Shown one piece after another: positions 9,341 through 19,754 of a DNA stretch of 64,000 nt. The stretch is from NCBI GenBank assembly GCA_029210815.1, contig JARGGB010000004.1, positions 1 to 64,000 on the forward strand, given 5' to 3'. Each line of letters opens with the position of its first letter. The first letter of the stretch is position 1. The notes under the pieces are model-generated. The model was given only the letters and a program-made list of their open reading frames with translations. It was not told the origin of the DNA and made no database searches. The translations under genes were made by a program, and so were the position numbers. The stretch comes from Candidatus Brevefilum sp. GTDB lineage: Bacteria; Chloroflexota; Anaerolineae; Anaerolineales; Anaerolineaceae.

Positions 9341-10009
9341 TTGGCACAGGAAATCACAATAACTGCCTTGATGGTAGAAGGCAGGCGGGGTAATCATTCC
9401 TCATTTGCTGAAGAATTAGGCGAAAAGGGCTATTCGGTAACAAAAGCCGCCAACGGCAGTGCAGGCTTGAAATTACTCGATTCATTGGATCCTAATATTG
9501 TGATTATTGATGCCGCTTCTCTCCGAACCAGTGGTGTGCGGATCTGCCAATCCTTTAGAAAATCTGATAACGACTTGCCGATAATTTTGATCGTAGATGA
9601 AGATACTTCTTTGCCAGAAATTGTCGATGCCAATTTAGTGCTTCGGCTCCCGTTCACCACCCAGAAATTAGTTAATCGAACCCAGATATTTCAACAAACG
9701 GCTGAAAAATTCATTGTACAGGTAGGACCGATTGAATTAAATACAAAAACGCAGCTCGTCTCCTGTAACGATCGGCAGACAAAACTCACGCCTCGCCTTA
9801 TGGAAATTTTGAGGATGCTGATGCGGAATAAAGGGAAGCTTGTTAAACGGGATTTGCTTTTTTCACAGGTATGGCAAACAGACTATACCGGCGACACGAG
9901 AACGCTGGATGTGCATATAAGCTGGCTGCGACAGGCGATTGAGGAAGACCCCCATCACCCAAGGCTCATACAAACCGTCAGGGGGAAAGGGTATATCCTG
10001 GAAGTTTAG
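9341..10009 (+). CDS. OmpR-family winged-helix response regulator with degenerate receiver domain (TTG start)
   Basis: C-terminal Trans_reg_C: LTPRLMEILRMLMRNKGKLVKRDLLFSQVWQTDYTGDTRTLDVHISWLRQAIEEDPHHPRLIQTVRGKGYIL; RBS before TTG. Confidence 0.88.
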   Translation: MAQEITITALMVEGRRGNHSSFAEELGEKGYSVTKAANGSAGLKLLDSLDPNIVIIDAASLRTSGVRICQSFRKSDNDLPIILIVDEDTSLPEIVDANLVLRLPFTTQKLVNRTQIFQQTAEKFIVQVGPIELNTKTQLVSCNDRQTKLTPRLMEILRMLMRNKGKLVKRDLLFSQVWQTDYTGDTRTLDVHISWLRQAIEEDPHHPRLIQTVRGKGYILEV

Positions 10010-10139
10010 GATCATAAGGGTAAATTATTCCGAAATTATTTCCCCATGGGGGATTTTGTTTATCAGCTTGCTGATTCATTTCAGATTATAAACAGGTAAT
10101 ATTAGAATTAATTGAATAAATATCAACAGGACATTGACT

Positions 10140-11513
10140 ATGGACTCAATTGAAAAGTCAAAAACTATCAAATTTGTGCTCATAAGTTGTGGCGTGGTTC
10201 TCCTTGTCGGCTGTCTCTGCCTCGGGATTGTTTTACTCTCGGGCATTGGGGTATCCAATTTATGGCCAATCGAATTGCCGGTAGAAAGCACCCAGGCGCC
10301 GATATCGACACCTGTCAGCAAACTGCCTGAAGATCTGGCAGGGACAATTGCTGAAATTGAATCACAGGTTGTTCAAATTCGAGGACTTGAAAATGTACAG
10401 GATGTTCAACACACCATGATTTCTGCAGAAGAACTTGAAGAAATTGTTGTTGAAGATTTCTTTTCAGAATATTCTGACGAAGATGCCCGCCAGGATGTTT
10501 TGGTCCTTTCAAGTTTAGGGCTGTTACCCCGAGATTTTGACCTTAAAGGGTTTTACGAAGCGCTGTACAGCGAACAGATTGCGGGTTTCTACGACGAGGA
10601 GACAAAAGAAATCTATGTCGTTCAGGGGCAGGATTTCGGTGCTTCAGAAAGATTGACCTATGCCCATGAGTTCACCCATGTGCTTCAGGACCAATTTTAC
10701 GGGCTGGATGAGGGTTTGGGTATGAATCAGGAAGCCTGTGAAGAGGATTCTGAAAAATGTGCGGCTGTCCAGGCCTTGGTTGAAGGCGATGCATCGCTAA
10801 CAGAAATTTTGTGGTTACAAACCCATGCTTCAATGGAAGATTATCGTGATTTGATGGACATGATAGACCATTTAGAAACGCCTGTGCTGGATTCAGCCCC
10901 ACCTTATATGTCCGCCGATATGTATTTCCCCTATGAAACGGGATTGGCATTTGTTCAGCATTTGTACGACCAGGGAGAATATAAAAGTGTTGATCAGGCA
11001 TTTGCTGACCCGCCTGTCTCAACCGAACAAATTCTGCATCCAGAAAAATACCCGCTTGATGTCCCCTTAAATGTTAGCTTACCTGACCTTTCTTCTCAGT
11101 TGGATGACACCTGGACTTTATTTGACCAAAATGTCATGGGTGAGTGGTATGTATATTTGATCCTGAATAAGGCGCATGAAGAAGGTTTCCGAATATCGGA
11201 AGAAACAGCGCAAATTGCTGCTGAAGGTTGGGGCGGCGATGCTTATGCAATTTATCTTAATGAAAACACTGATGAAACCATTTTTATTATGGATTCCCTT
11301 TGGGATACCGCAGAAGATGCAACTGAATTTATTGATGCTTTCTATCAATATGCTTCACAACGCTGGTCATCCCTTTCAGTTACCCTGTCAGACGCAAGGC
11401 TTTGGCAAGGCGCAGAAGGAAAAATTGCTTTTTGGCATCAAGGCGAACGAACGCTTTGGGTGATGGCACCTGACAGTGACCTGTTGGCAATTATTCTTTC
11501 GGAACTTCAATGA
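10140..11513 (+). CDS. Membrane-anchored putative zinc metalloprotease/hypothetical protein
   Basis: N-terminal TM; HEFTHVLQDQF zincin-like HExxH motif with downstream VEGDASLTE. Confidence 0.65.
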   Translation: MDSIEKSKTIKFVLISCGVVLLVGCLCLGIVLLSGIGVSNLWPIELPVESTQAPISTPVSKLPEDLAGTIAEIESQVVQIRGLENVQDVQHTMISAEELEEIVVEDFFSEYSDEDARQDVLVLSSLGLLPRDFDLKGFYEALYSEQIAGFYDEETKEIYVVQGQDFGASERLTYAHEFTHVLQDQFYGLDEGLGMNQEACEEDSEKCAAVQALVEGDASLTEILWLQTHASMEDYRDLMDMIDHLETPVLDSAPPYMSADMYFPYETGLAFVQHLYDQGEYKSVDQAFADPPVSTEQILHPEKYPLDVPLNVSLPDLSSQLDDTWTLFDQNVMGEWYVYLILNKAHEEGFRISEETAQIAAEGWGGDAYAIYLNENTDETIFIMDSLWDTAEDATEFIDAFYQYASQRWSSLSVTLSDARLWQGAEGKIAFWHQGERTLWVMAPDSDLLAIILSELQ

Positions 11514-12223
11514 CAAACGAAGAAAAGATTGATCACGGAAAAATTGATCCAGGACGAATAAAGGCGGTTTTGTTTGATGTCGATGGCACCTTGAGCAACA
11601 CAGATGATCAATTGGTCGCGCGCATAGCCAGGAGACTAAAACCCCTTGCGTGGCTTTTCAAAGATCGAGACCCCCGCATGTTTGCACGCCGCCTTGTCAT
11701 GGCGGCAGAAACACCGGGGAATTTTTTATATCAGATCGCAGATCGATTTGGGATTGATAAGTATTTTGCAAAGTACTATAAAGTCTTGTCTGCAAGTCGA
11801 TTGGCGAAGAAGCCGAGCAAAGATAGGTTCTGGCTCATACCTGGTGTGCGTGAGATGCTGGAAGCGCTGTCTCAGGCGTACCCGATGGGTGTTGTCAGTG
11901 CTAGAGATGAAGGTTCCACCAGGGAATTTTTAGACCATTTTGAGCTGACATCATTTTTTGATGTGGTTGTTACATCACAAACCTGTCGATTCACCAAACC
12001 CTATCCTGACCCAGTGATTTACGCAGCTAAAGCCCTCGGGAAGGCACCCGTGGATTGTGTAATGGTTGGCGACACGATTGTTGATGTAAAATCGGGAAAA
12101 TCTGCTGGTGCACAGACAATTGCTGTATTATGTGGTTTTGGTATGGAGAAGGAACTGGCACGAGTTGGGGCTGATCTGATACTGCCAACAACCCCGGATA
12201 TCCAATCCTATTTGTCTTCTTGA
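11510..12223 (+). CDS. HAD-family hydrolase (phosphoglycolate phosphatase-like)
   Basis: LFDVDGTLSNTD, VVSARD, KPYPDPVIYAAKALG, MVGDTIVDVKSGKSAGAQTIAVLCGFG; ATGA overlap with upstream gene. Confidence 0.9.
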   Translation: MTNEEKIDHGKIDPGRIKAVLFDVDGTLSNTDDQLVARIARRLKPLAWLFKDRDPRMFARRLVMAAETPGNFLYQIADRFGIDKYFAKYYKVLSASRLAKKPSKDRFWLIPGVREMLEALSQAYPMGVVSARDEGSTREFLDHFELTSFFDVVVTSQTCRFTKPYPDPVIYAAKALGKAPVDCVMVGDTIVDVKSGKSAGAQTIAVLCGFGMEKELARVGADLILPTTPDIQSYLSS

Positions 12224-12360
12224 ACTTTCAATCGTTTTTTTGAGATCCCCGCCGTAACCTTTGATGACGTTATTGGTTATAATTCAAAGTAGAAAAATTC
12301 CAGGTGGGGGTTGCAGGGATTAATATTTTACAGGTTGGAATCATCAGGAGTGTCAATTTG

Positions 12361-13071
12361 ATGACCGATAAAGATTTAACACAAAACTATATCCAAAAAT
12401 ATCCATGGCTTCGCAGGCGATTTATCCGTGGTTTGTTTAGCGGCATGATCGACATTCTGGCCAATGTACTTGTTCGCTGGGAGGTCACCGGGAAAGAGAA
12501 TATTCCAAAAAAAGGTCCCTTATTAATTGTGGGAAATCATTTTAATTTTTTAGATACCGTTGCCCCAATACACGCAACTAATTGGCCCCTTGAATTTATT
12601 GGTGACTTTGAAATGCCGAATGCGCCAGCCCTTATGCGCATCTTCCCAAATCTCTGGCAAACCTTAAAAATTGAACAGGGAACACCGAATTTTGAGGCAT
12701 TACAGGCTTCGGAGGCTATTTTAGCGCAGGATGGCGTTTTGGTTATTTATCCTGAAGGGCATGTTCACAGCGGTCCTTTACAGAGAGCACTGCCAGGTGC
12801 CGCTTATATGGCACTGCGTACAGGCGTGCCGATTTTGCCCATGGCGACAATCAGCGATAATAACTGGAAGCTTATTAAAACAATTACTGAAGAGAAGCGT
12901 CGTTTGGGTGTCTTTACGAAAATTGGGGAGGTCTTTGGTCCCTTAAAGTCCGAGCATGGGACCCGTCCTTCGAGAGATGAGATCCGTGAAACCGGCCATT
13001 TGATCATGTCTAAAATTGGGGCTTTGCTGCCGAAAGAATACCGGGGAAACTTTGACCCCGAGAACATTTAG
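12361..13071 (+). CDS. 1-acyl-sn-glycerol-3-phosphate acyltransferase (PlsC-like)
   Basis: GNHFNFLD (HX4D-like), VLVIYPEGHVHSG, VPILPMATIS motifs. Confidence 0.88.
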   Translation: MTDKDLTQNYIQKYPWLRRRFIRGLFSGMIDILANVLVRWEVTGKENIPKKGPLLIVGNHFNFLDTVAPIHATNWPLEFIGDFEMPNAPALMRIFPNLWQTLKIEQGTPNFEALQASEAILAQDGVLVIYPEGHVHSGPLQRALPGAAYMALRTGVPILPMATISDNNWKLIKTITEEKRRLGVFTKIGEVFGPLKSEHGTRPSRDEIRETGHLIMSKIGALLPKEYRGNFDPENI

Positions 13072-13095
13072 GAAAATTCGGAATATGATTATTTT

Positions 13096-13123
13096 AAGGC
13101 TGGAAATGGTTGAGTCCAGCCTT
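13096..13123 (+). terminator. Intrinsic terminator
   Basis: AAGGCTGGA-AATGGTTGAG-TCCAGCCTT followed by T-tract. Confidence 0.85.
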
Positions 13124-13236
13124 TTTTGTATAAGGAGAAGGTGCTTGAGGTATTATTTGATTGTATGACCTCTAATGATTTTCAGATATTCTTGTCATAA
13201 AATTATTGGGTCAGGAAGAAATTAAAAGGAATTATT

Positions 13237-14193
13237 ATGCAATATCGAGATTATTACCAGATTTTGGGTGTCAAAAAAGACGCGAGCCAGGATGAGATTA
13301 AGAAAGCATATCGAAAGCTGGCTCGAAAATACCATCCGGATGTAAATCCTGATGACCCTGGTGCTGAAGAAAAATTTAAGGACATCAACGAAGCTTACCA
13401 GGTGCTTTCTGATGAGGAAAAACGCAGCAAGTACGATCGCTTTGGTTCACAATGGAAACAATACCAGCAAACAGGTGGGCGTGCTGAAGATTTTGATTGG
13501 TCGCAGTGGGCAAACCAGGGTGCTCCCGGCGGTGGTTACCGTACGGTGTCCCAGGAAGAATTTGAGCAAATGTTCGGCGGCGGTTTGGGCGGATTTTCAG
13601 ATTTCTTTACAACCCTGTTTGGCGGTATGCCTGGCGCCAGGTCTTCACAGCGGACTGCCCGAGGAACAAGGGCGAGCAGCATGCAGCGTGGGCAGGACAT
13701 CGAACACAGCGTTCAGATCTCACTTGAAGAAGCTTTCAATGGAACCACCCGGCTTTTGACTTTTGAAGATGGACGCAGGATTGAAGCCAGCATTCCCCCC
13801 GGGGTGAAGTCGGGTTCTAAAATTCGGTTAAGCGGGCAGGGCGGCGCTGGGCCGCGTGGTTCGGGCGACCTGTACCTCAAAATTAAGGTGGCTCCCCACA
13901 CGAATTTCTCAAGAGATGGTGATAACTTGAGAATCGATCAGCCGGTAGACTTCTTCACAGCGCTTTTAGGCGGCGAGCTTGAAGTTCCAACCATTGATAA
14001 GCGAGTCAAGCTGACCGTTCCTCCGGAGTCTGATTCGGGAAAGACCTTCCGGTTAAAGGGATTGGGAATGCCGAAATTAAACCATCCCGATAAACGGGGG
14101 GACCTGTATGTTACGTTACTGGTGCAGGTTCCTAAAAACCTGACGTCTGAACAGAAGACGAAATTTAAAGAATTACAAAAATCTGTCAAATGA
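13237..14193 (+). CDS. DnaJ-type co-chaperone (CbpA/DnaJ C-terminal domain)
   Basis: J domain [34 protein letters not shown] with HPD; G/F-rich region; DnaJ_C without zinc finger. Confidence 0.95.
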   Translation: MQYRDYYQILGVKKDASQDEIKKAYRKLARKYHPDVNPDDPGAEEKFKDINEAYQVLSDEEKRSKYDRFGSQWKQYQQTGGRAEDFDWSQWANQGAPGGGYRTVSQEEFEQMFGGGLGGFSDFFTTLFGGMPGARSSQRTARGTRASSMQRGQDIEHSVQISLEEAFNGTTRLLTFEDGRRIEASIPPGVKSGSKIRLSGQGGAGPRGSGDLYLKIKVAPHTNFSRDGDNLRIDQPVDFFTALLGGELEVPTIDKRVKLTVPPESDSGKTFRLKGLGMPKLNHPDKRGDLYVTLLVQVPKNLTSEQKTKFKELQKSVK

Positions 14194-14341
14194 ATTTAAT
14201 TTGTGCCCGGGTTATACCGGGCATTTTCTTTGCTGCTTTGTGAACTACTCCTGACACATTCAGTTTGTTGAATGATTAATAACAGTCCTGGATGATAAAA
14301 TTCAGGTAGACATTTTCTTATCAGGTAAATGGAGCAATGTG

Positions 14342-15088
14342 ATGAAACATAGGTTAGAAATTTTCTCAAGCCGTGAAGGCTTGAACCAGGCAGCTGCGGA
14401 ATATTTCATAAAAGTGGCGCGCACATCCATACAGGATCACGGCATTTTTTCAGCTGCCCTTTCAGGCGGCAGCACCCCGGAGCCAGTTTACAGAAAATTG
14501 GGATCACTTGAAAATAAGGCGTGGGTAGATTGGGACAATATCCACCTCTTTTGGGGTGATGAACGCTGTGTTCTGCCCGACCATCCGGACTCAAACTACC
14601 GAATGGTCAGAGAAGCCTTGTTGGATCATATTTCTATTCCCGAGGAGAATGTTCACCGTGTCCTGGCAGAATATGAACCCCATATAGCAGCCCAAACTTA
14701 TGAAGCGAGGTTAAGAGATTTCTTTAAAGGCGATTACCCGAAGTTTGACCTGGTTTTTCTTGGGATGGGAGATGACGGGCACACAGCCTCGCTTTTCCCC
14801 CATTCTGCAGGATTGAAGGAAGAAGATCGCTGGTTTATCGAAAATTATGCGCCTGCCATGGATACATGGCGATTGACACTTACTAAAAATGCGATCAATG
14901 CTGCCCGTCACATTGCTGTACTTGTGGTTGGGGACTCGAAGGCAGATACGCTGGTTGATGTGTTGGAAGGCGACCATCAGCCTGATGAAAAGCCAATCCA
15001 ATTGATTGACCCCAAAAATGGGCAGATGGTATGGTTTCTGGACCAGGCTGCGGCGATAAAGCTGTCTGACCAGGAAAACGAACAGTGA
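14342..15088 (+). CDS. pgl: 6-phosphogluconolactonase
   Basis: SGGSTPEPVYRKL, WGDERCVLPDHPDSNYRM, LGMGDDGHTASLFP motifs. Confidence 0.93.
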   Translation: MKHRLEIFSSREGLNQAAAEYFIKVARTSIQDHGIFSAALSGGSTPEPVYRKLGSLENKAWVDWDNIHLFWGDERCVLPDHPDSNYRMVREALLDHISIPEENVHRVLAEYEPHIAAQTYEARLRDFFKGDYPKFDLVFLGMGDDGHTASLFPHSAGLKEEDRWFIENYAPAMDTWRLTLTKNAINAARHIAVLVVGDSKADTLVDVLEGDHQPDEKPIQLIDPKNGQMVWFLDQAAAIKLSDQENEQ

Positions 15089-15112
15089 TTTCCAGGAGGC
15101 GATAATCTGGTC

Positions 15113-15793
15113 ATGGCAAACCTGATCCCAATTGACACCCTAAAAAGATTCTCCTTGTTCCAGGATTTTGAGGAAGAAGACCTTATCAAAATCCAAAAGC
15201 TGATGCATTATCGAGCCGTGGAAAAAGATGAGATCATCCTTTTAGAGGGTGACCTGTCGGATCAGCTTATTTTTGTAGAAAGGGGATGGATAAAATCAGA
15301 GAAGACATCAAAAGAAGGCCGTCAGCAAACATTACGTTTTATAGGACCAATGGAAGTCATTAACGAATATTCTGTTTTCTCGGAAGAACCTAACGCAGCC
15401 ACAATCATCGCACTGGAAAAGGCGAATATTTATTACCTCAATAAATCGGATGTCAAAGTCTTGTTGGTCCAATCTTCAAGTTTTGCCAGGGCGGTAATCG
15501 TGAACCTGGCGAAAAGAATTCAGATTTTGCTTAATCACGTTGAGAATTTATCTCTGTATTCTGTTGAACAGCGATTGGCTCGTTACCTGCTCGATGAGGC
15601 AAAGGACGGTATCGTCAGACGGCAAACCTGGAAAACCCAGGCAGAAATCGCTGCACATTTGGGGACAGTAGTCGATGTTGTCAACCGTATCCTGCAAAAA
15701 TTTGAAAGGCAAGGCTTGATATCAATCAGCCGTAAGCAGTTCAAGATCCTTGACAACGATAGTCTTAAGGCAGTTACAGAAAAATTTGAATGA
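15113..15793 (+). CDS. Crp/Fnr-family transcriptional regulator
   Basis: cNMP-binding fold and HTH TQAEIAAHLGTVVDVVNRILQKFERQGLISISRKQFKILD. Confidence 0.9.
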   Translation: MANLIPIDTLKRFSLFQDFEEEDLIKIQKLMHYRAVEKDEIILLEGDLSDQLIFVERGWIKSEKTSKEGRQQTLRFIGPMEVINEYSVFSEEPNAATIIALEKANIYYLNKSDVKVLLVQSSSFARAVIVNLAKRIQILLNHVENLSLYSVEQRLARYLLDEAKDGIVRRQTWKTQAEIAAHLGTVVDVVNRILQKFERQGLISISRKQFKILDNDSLKAVTEKFE

Positions 15794-15890
15794 TCAAGGG
15801 CTGTCACGCTGAATTTCGACTTTAGTCGAAGAAATTGTTATTTGGGGGCGTTATAGTAGAGGTAATTCTAATTAGAGAAAGGGAAAATTT

Positions 15891-16364
15891 ATGCCAAAGA
15901 TGTTTGTATTTGGTGTTGTGCGTTCATTGCACGATGTGTTCACTGCGCTGTGGATTGGCGGTCTGCTGACAACGGCTTTCACTTTCATGCCTGTTTTTAA
16001 GAACGCAAAGGAAAAAATAGAAGGGTTGGGAGCGCTTCTTGTTGCCTATCAAAAGCGAATGGGTGCCGTCGCCCTGGTCAGCATCTTTGGTTTATGGATA
16101 ACTGGTTTACTGCTTGGTAAACAGTCCCAGGCTTATTCGGGATTTATGAGTTTTTCTAATACGTATAATGCCTTATTATCGGTAAAACATTTGCTGATCT
16201 TCGCGATGATCCTGATCGCAGTCTATCGCAGATTTATTCTCGGTAAAAAGATCATGAGTTTTGACGACAGCCAGCAAAAACTTTATGGCTTCCTTTTGAT
16301 CTTGAATACTTTGTTAGGTGTGATTATATTGTTCCTGAGCGGGATCAGCTCAGCCATAGGCTAA
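15891..16364 (+). CDS. CopD-like/uncharacterised four-TM membrane protein
   Basis: 157 aa hydrophobic; HDVFTALWIGGLLTTAFTFMPVF. Confidence 0.65.
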   Translation: MPKMFVFGVVRSLHDVFTALWIGGLLTTAFTFMPVFKNAKEKIEGLGALLVAYQKRMGAVALVSIFGLWITGLLLGKQSQAYSGFMSFSNTYNALLSVKHLLIFAMILIAVYRRFILGKKIMSFDDSQQKLYGFLLILNTLLGVIILFLSGISSAIG

Positions 16365-16544
16365 GTCAACAGAAATTAAGGCAAAATAAGAAAATTTACC
16401 TCGAAAAAATTTAGTAAATTCACGAAATAAACACCTTGCAAATGTTTTTTGCAGGGTGTTTTTGCAAAATTATTGCATTTAATTAGGCTCTGCAAAGATT
16501 AGACATGCTTGACTGAAATTATTTCGGGGTGCTATGATACTAAT

Positions 16545-17852
16545 ATGTACTTAAAAGGCAGTAAGTGGTCAATGAACAGGCGTAGAAAACCATCTAACCC
16601 ATGGTTAATTGGGATTCTACTGTTTGCTATTGGCTTTTTCGTGTATTTGAATATTTATGTTATCCCGACAATGCCGCCGCCTTTTTTGCCAACACCGACA
16701 CCCACACGCAGTCCGCAGTCTTTCTCAGATGAAGCAGCTGCTTACCTGGCTGAAGGCAGGACGGGGCTGGCAATGGAAGCCTACCAGGCGGCAATTAAAT
16801 CAGATCCTCAAGACATTTCAAATTACATCACACTTTCCAGGCTTCAAATCTACAATGGCGATTATGAAGGTGCAAAAGAAAATGCTGAAAATGCGCTCTT
16901 ATTGGATAAGACACGCGTAGAAGCTTACGCCTTGCTAGGTTGGGCAAAAGGTTTCCTGGGTGATTACCTTGAAGCTGAAGCTGATGTAAAAGCGGGTTTA
17001 GCTTTGAATCCCAATGATGCCCAATCACATGCGGTCTACGCTTACATCCTGGCATTGCAGTCATCCAATAATGTTGGCGGACTTGGCACTCTTGATGCAG
17101 CCATTGAGGAATCACGTTTGGCTCTTGAGATCAACCCGCTGTTAATGGAAGCACGCTGGTCGCGCGGCTTTGTTTTGGAAATCACCAGCAATTATGAAGA
17201 AGCAATTCAGCAGATTCAGGCGGCAATCGAATTGAACAATTCTGTGGCTGACCTGCACATGGCACTCGGCAGGAACTACCTGGCTGTTGAATCCTATGAC
17301 CAGGCAGTCTTTGAGTTTACGAAGGCATATTCACTTGACCCCAGCAATCCAGACCCGAATTGGTATATCTCCAGGGTCTATGCCCGAATTGGTGAGTTTG
17401 CAAAAGCCGTGCAGTATGCCGAGCAGGCTGTAAACACTGACCCAAGCGACCCATATTTGCACGGCAACCTGGGATCGATGTATTACCGTGACTTGCAATA
17501 TAATCGAGCCATTGAATCCCTTGAATTGGCTGTCAGGGGCGGTGAAACAGAAGATGGGTCTGTGGTTGAAGGCTTACCCCTGGATTATTCCATGACGATA
17601 ATGGAATATTACAGCCGTTATGGGCTGGCTTTAGCCCGTGTTAACCGCTGTAATGAAGCGGTGCAGGTGGCAAACGCTATGCTGCAAACCGTGCCTGACG
17701 ATGAGACGGCGGTCTTTAATGCTGAGGCGATTATTGAAATTTGTCAGGAATTTCAGGAAAATCCACCAACACCGACCCCACCAGAAGATGGCGAAGAAGG
17801 TGAACAGCCGTCTGCGCCTACAAGTACCCCTGAAACACAGGATGAAGGCTAA
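16545..17852 (+). CDS. Membrane-anchored TPR protein
   Basis: N-terminal TM, PTPTPTRSPQSF linker, multiple TPRs. MYLKGSK start matches the paralog's MYLQGKE start. Confidence 0.82.
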   Translation: MYLKGSKWSMNRRRKPSNPWLIGILLFAIGFFVYLNIYVIPTMPPPFLPTPTPTRSPQSFSDEAAAYLAEGRTGLAMEAYQAAIKSDPQDISNYITLSRLQIYNGDYEGAKENAENALLLDKTRVEAYALLGWAKGFLGDYLEAEADVKAGLALNPNDAQSHAVYAYILALQSSNNVGGLGTLDAAIEESRLALEINPLLMEARWSRGFVLEITSNYEEAIQQIQAAIELNNSVADLHMALGRNYLAVESYDQAVFEFTKAYSLDPSNPDPNWYISRVYARIGEFAKAVQYAEQAVNTDPSDPYLHGNLGSMYYRDLQYNRAIESLELAVRGGETEDGSVVEGLPLDYSMTIMEYYSRYGLALARVNRCNEAVQVANAMLQTVPDDETAVFNAEAIIEICQEFQENPPTPTPPEDGEEGEQPSAPTSTPETQDEG

Positions 17853-17877
17853 ATTAGCAGTTAATTGAAACGAAGCT

Positions 17878-19269
17878 ATGTATTTACAGGGTAAAGAACC
17901 GACTTTCAGAAATAAACACAAGCAAAACAATCCCTATATGGTATTGGTATTGCTGGTTTTAATTGTTTTCTTTGGGACCGTGCTTACGGGGATTGCCAAA
18001 GGGGATGTTCAGCCGCTGTTTATGCCCTCACCTACCCCAACTCGGACAACAAATTCCTTTGTAATCGAAGGACAGACCCATTTCGAAGCTGGAAATCTTA
18101 ACGCGGCGATTGCAGCTTATAAAAAAGCCATAGAGATGGATCCGAATGACCCTGATTTATATGTTCAGTTAGCGCGCATACAAACTTATTCTTCTGCTCT
18201 GGTGACAACGAACGCTGATCAAGTGGCGCGACTGCAAGAAGCTTTGGATTCAATCGATCGTGCTAAGGAATTATCACCCAACAACAGCGAAGTTTTGGCT
18301 GTGAGAGCATTCGTTTTGGACTGGAACTCCAACCCGATTCTGGTTGAGGATGATGTCTCAGAAGACCTATTAAATGAGGCGGAATCTGAAGCTGTTCTGG
18401 CACTGCAGATTGACAATACAAACACCTCCGCACTTGCCTATTACGCAGAAATCCTGGTTGACCAGAAAAAATGGAACCAGGCGCAGCAGTACATCGGGCA
18501 GGCAGTGGAAAGAAATCCAGAGTTGATGGATGTTCACCGCATCCAGGCTTATACCTACGAAACTTTGGGTGAATACAATCTTGCTATTCAGGAATATCAA
18601 AAAGCTATTGAGATCATGCCCAACTACACCTACCTTTATATTGCTGTTGGGAGAATTTATCGGCATCTTGGGAGCATCAATCCCCAAGTTTCCAAACTAT
18701 ATTATGATCAGGCTTTAGAAAGCTTTGCAACAGCTGCGAGTCTCAATGAGCAGCTGGGCATCAAGGATCCCATCCCTTATTTAGCAATTGCCAATACCTA
18801 TGCCCAGGATGGAGAATTTTTTGTGGCAGCATTGAATGTGAATCGGGCGCTTGAATTTACACCTGCCAGCCCGGATGTCTATGGACAATTAGGGGTTGTT
18901 TACCACAAGTCACGTAACTACGAGGGTGCGATCCCTGCCTTTGAGTGTGCCATTGAAGGCTGTGATGCGGCTCAGAGCTGTGAGATCCGAGAATGCGACC
19001 CGGATTTTGACCCCATGGTTTCAGTTGAGGGTTTGCCCTTAACGGACAGCACCGTGGTTTATTATTTCACCTATGGCTCCGTCCTATCGGGATTGCACCG
19101 TGAAGGCGATGATAAGTGTGAGAAAGCAATGGGCATTTTTGATCAGCTTCGATCACGGTATGCGGATGATCCTTCTATTATGAGCATCGTCAGGGCGGGT
19201 GAAGAGGTCTGTACCTATGCAGAGATGGTGCCGGAAGCGACGCCAACACCGGAGGAATCAACACCGTAA
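17878..19269 (+). CDS. Membrane-anchored TPR protein, tandem paralog of upstream gene
   Basis: N-terminal TM, PSPTPTRTTNSF linker, TPRs; same architecture as 16545..17852. Confidence 0.82.
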   Translation: MYLQGKEPTFRNKHKQNNPYMVLVLLVLIVFFGTVLTGIAKGDVQPLFMPSPTPTRTTNSFVIEGQTHFEAGNLNAAIAAYKKAIEMDPNDPDLYVQLARIQTYSSALVTTNADQVARLQEALDSIDRAKELSPNNSEVLAVRAFVLDWNSNPILVEDDVSEDLLNEAESEAVLALQIDNTNTSALAYYAEILVDQKKWNQAQQYIGQAVERNPELMDVHRIQAYTYETLGEYNLAIQEYQKAIEIMPNYTYLYIAVGRIYRHLGSINPQVSKLYYDQALESFATAASLNEQLGIKDPIPYLAIANTYAQDGEFFVAALNVNRALEFTPASPDVYGQLGVVYHKSRNYEGAIPAFECAIEGCDAAQSCEIRECDPDFDPMVSVEGLPLTDSTVVYYFTYGSVLSGLHREGDDKCEKAMGIFDQLRSRYADDPSIMSIVRAGEEVCTYAEMVPEATPTPEESTP

Positions 19270-19355
19270 ATATTTGATGGGGGAATGTAAAAAATTTGTA
19301 AGAATCACCCAATACTCCCTTGACGCCATTTTTGAACAAAGGTAAGATTGAGTTG

Positions 19356-19382
19356 TTAGCACTCTCAGGATAAGAGTGCTAA
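19356..19382 (+). promoter_or_regulatory. CIRCE element (HrcA operator)
   Basis: Exact TTAGCACTC-N9-GAGTGCTAA upstream of groES. Confidence 0.98.
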
Positions 19383-19430
19383 AATGATGAATAAAATAAT
19401 TTTAATCACTAATTTTAGATGGAGGAACGA

Positions 19431-19727
19431 ATGGCAATCTCAATTAAACCTTTGGGAAACAGGCTAGTAGTACAACCCATTGAGGAAGAAGAAATCACCG
19501 CTGGAGGCATCGTGCTTCCCGAAACAGCCAAGGAAAAACCCCAGAAGGGTACCGTCCTTGCAGCAGGACCAGGCGAGCGCAACGATGACGGCGAACATAT
19601 GGCGCTTGAGGTAAAAGAAGGCGACACAGTCTTGTTTGCAAAGTATGCTGGTACTGAGATCAAGTACGAAGGTAAGAAATTATTAATCATGCGAGAGAGT
19701 GACATTCTCGCCAAGCTGAACGAGTAA
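19431..19727 (+). CDS. groS: Co-chaperonin GroES
   Basis: [56 protein letters not shown]. Confidence 0.98.
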   Translation: MAISIKPLGNRLVVQPIEEEEITAGGIVLPETAKEKPQKGTVLAAGPGERNDDGEHMALEVKEGDTVLFAKYAGTEIKYEGKKLLIMRESDILAKLNE

Positions 19728-19754
19728 TCGAAAAGAACCAAGGAGTAATAAGAA

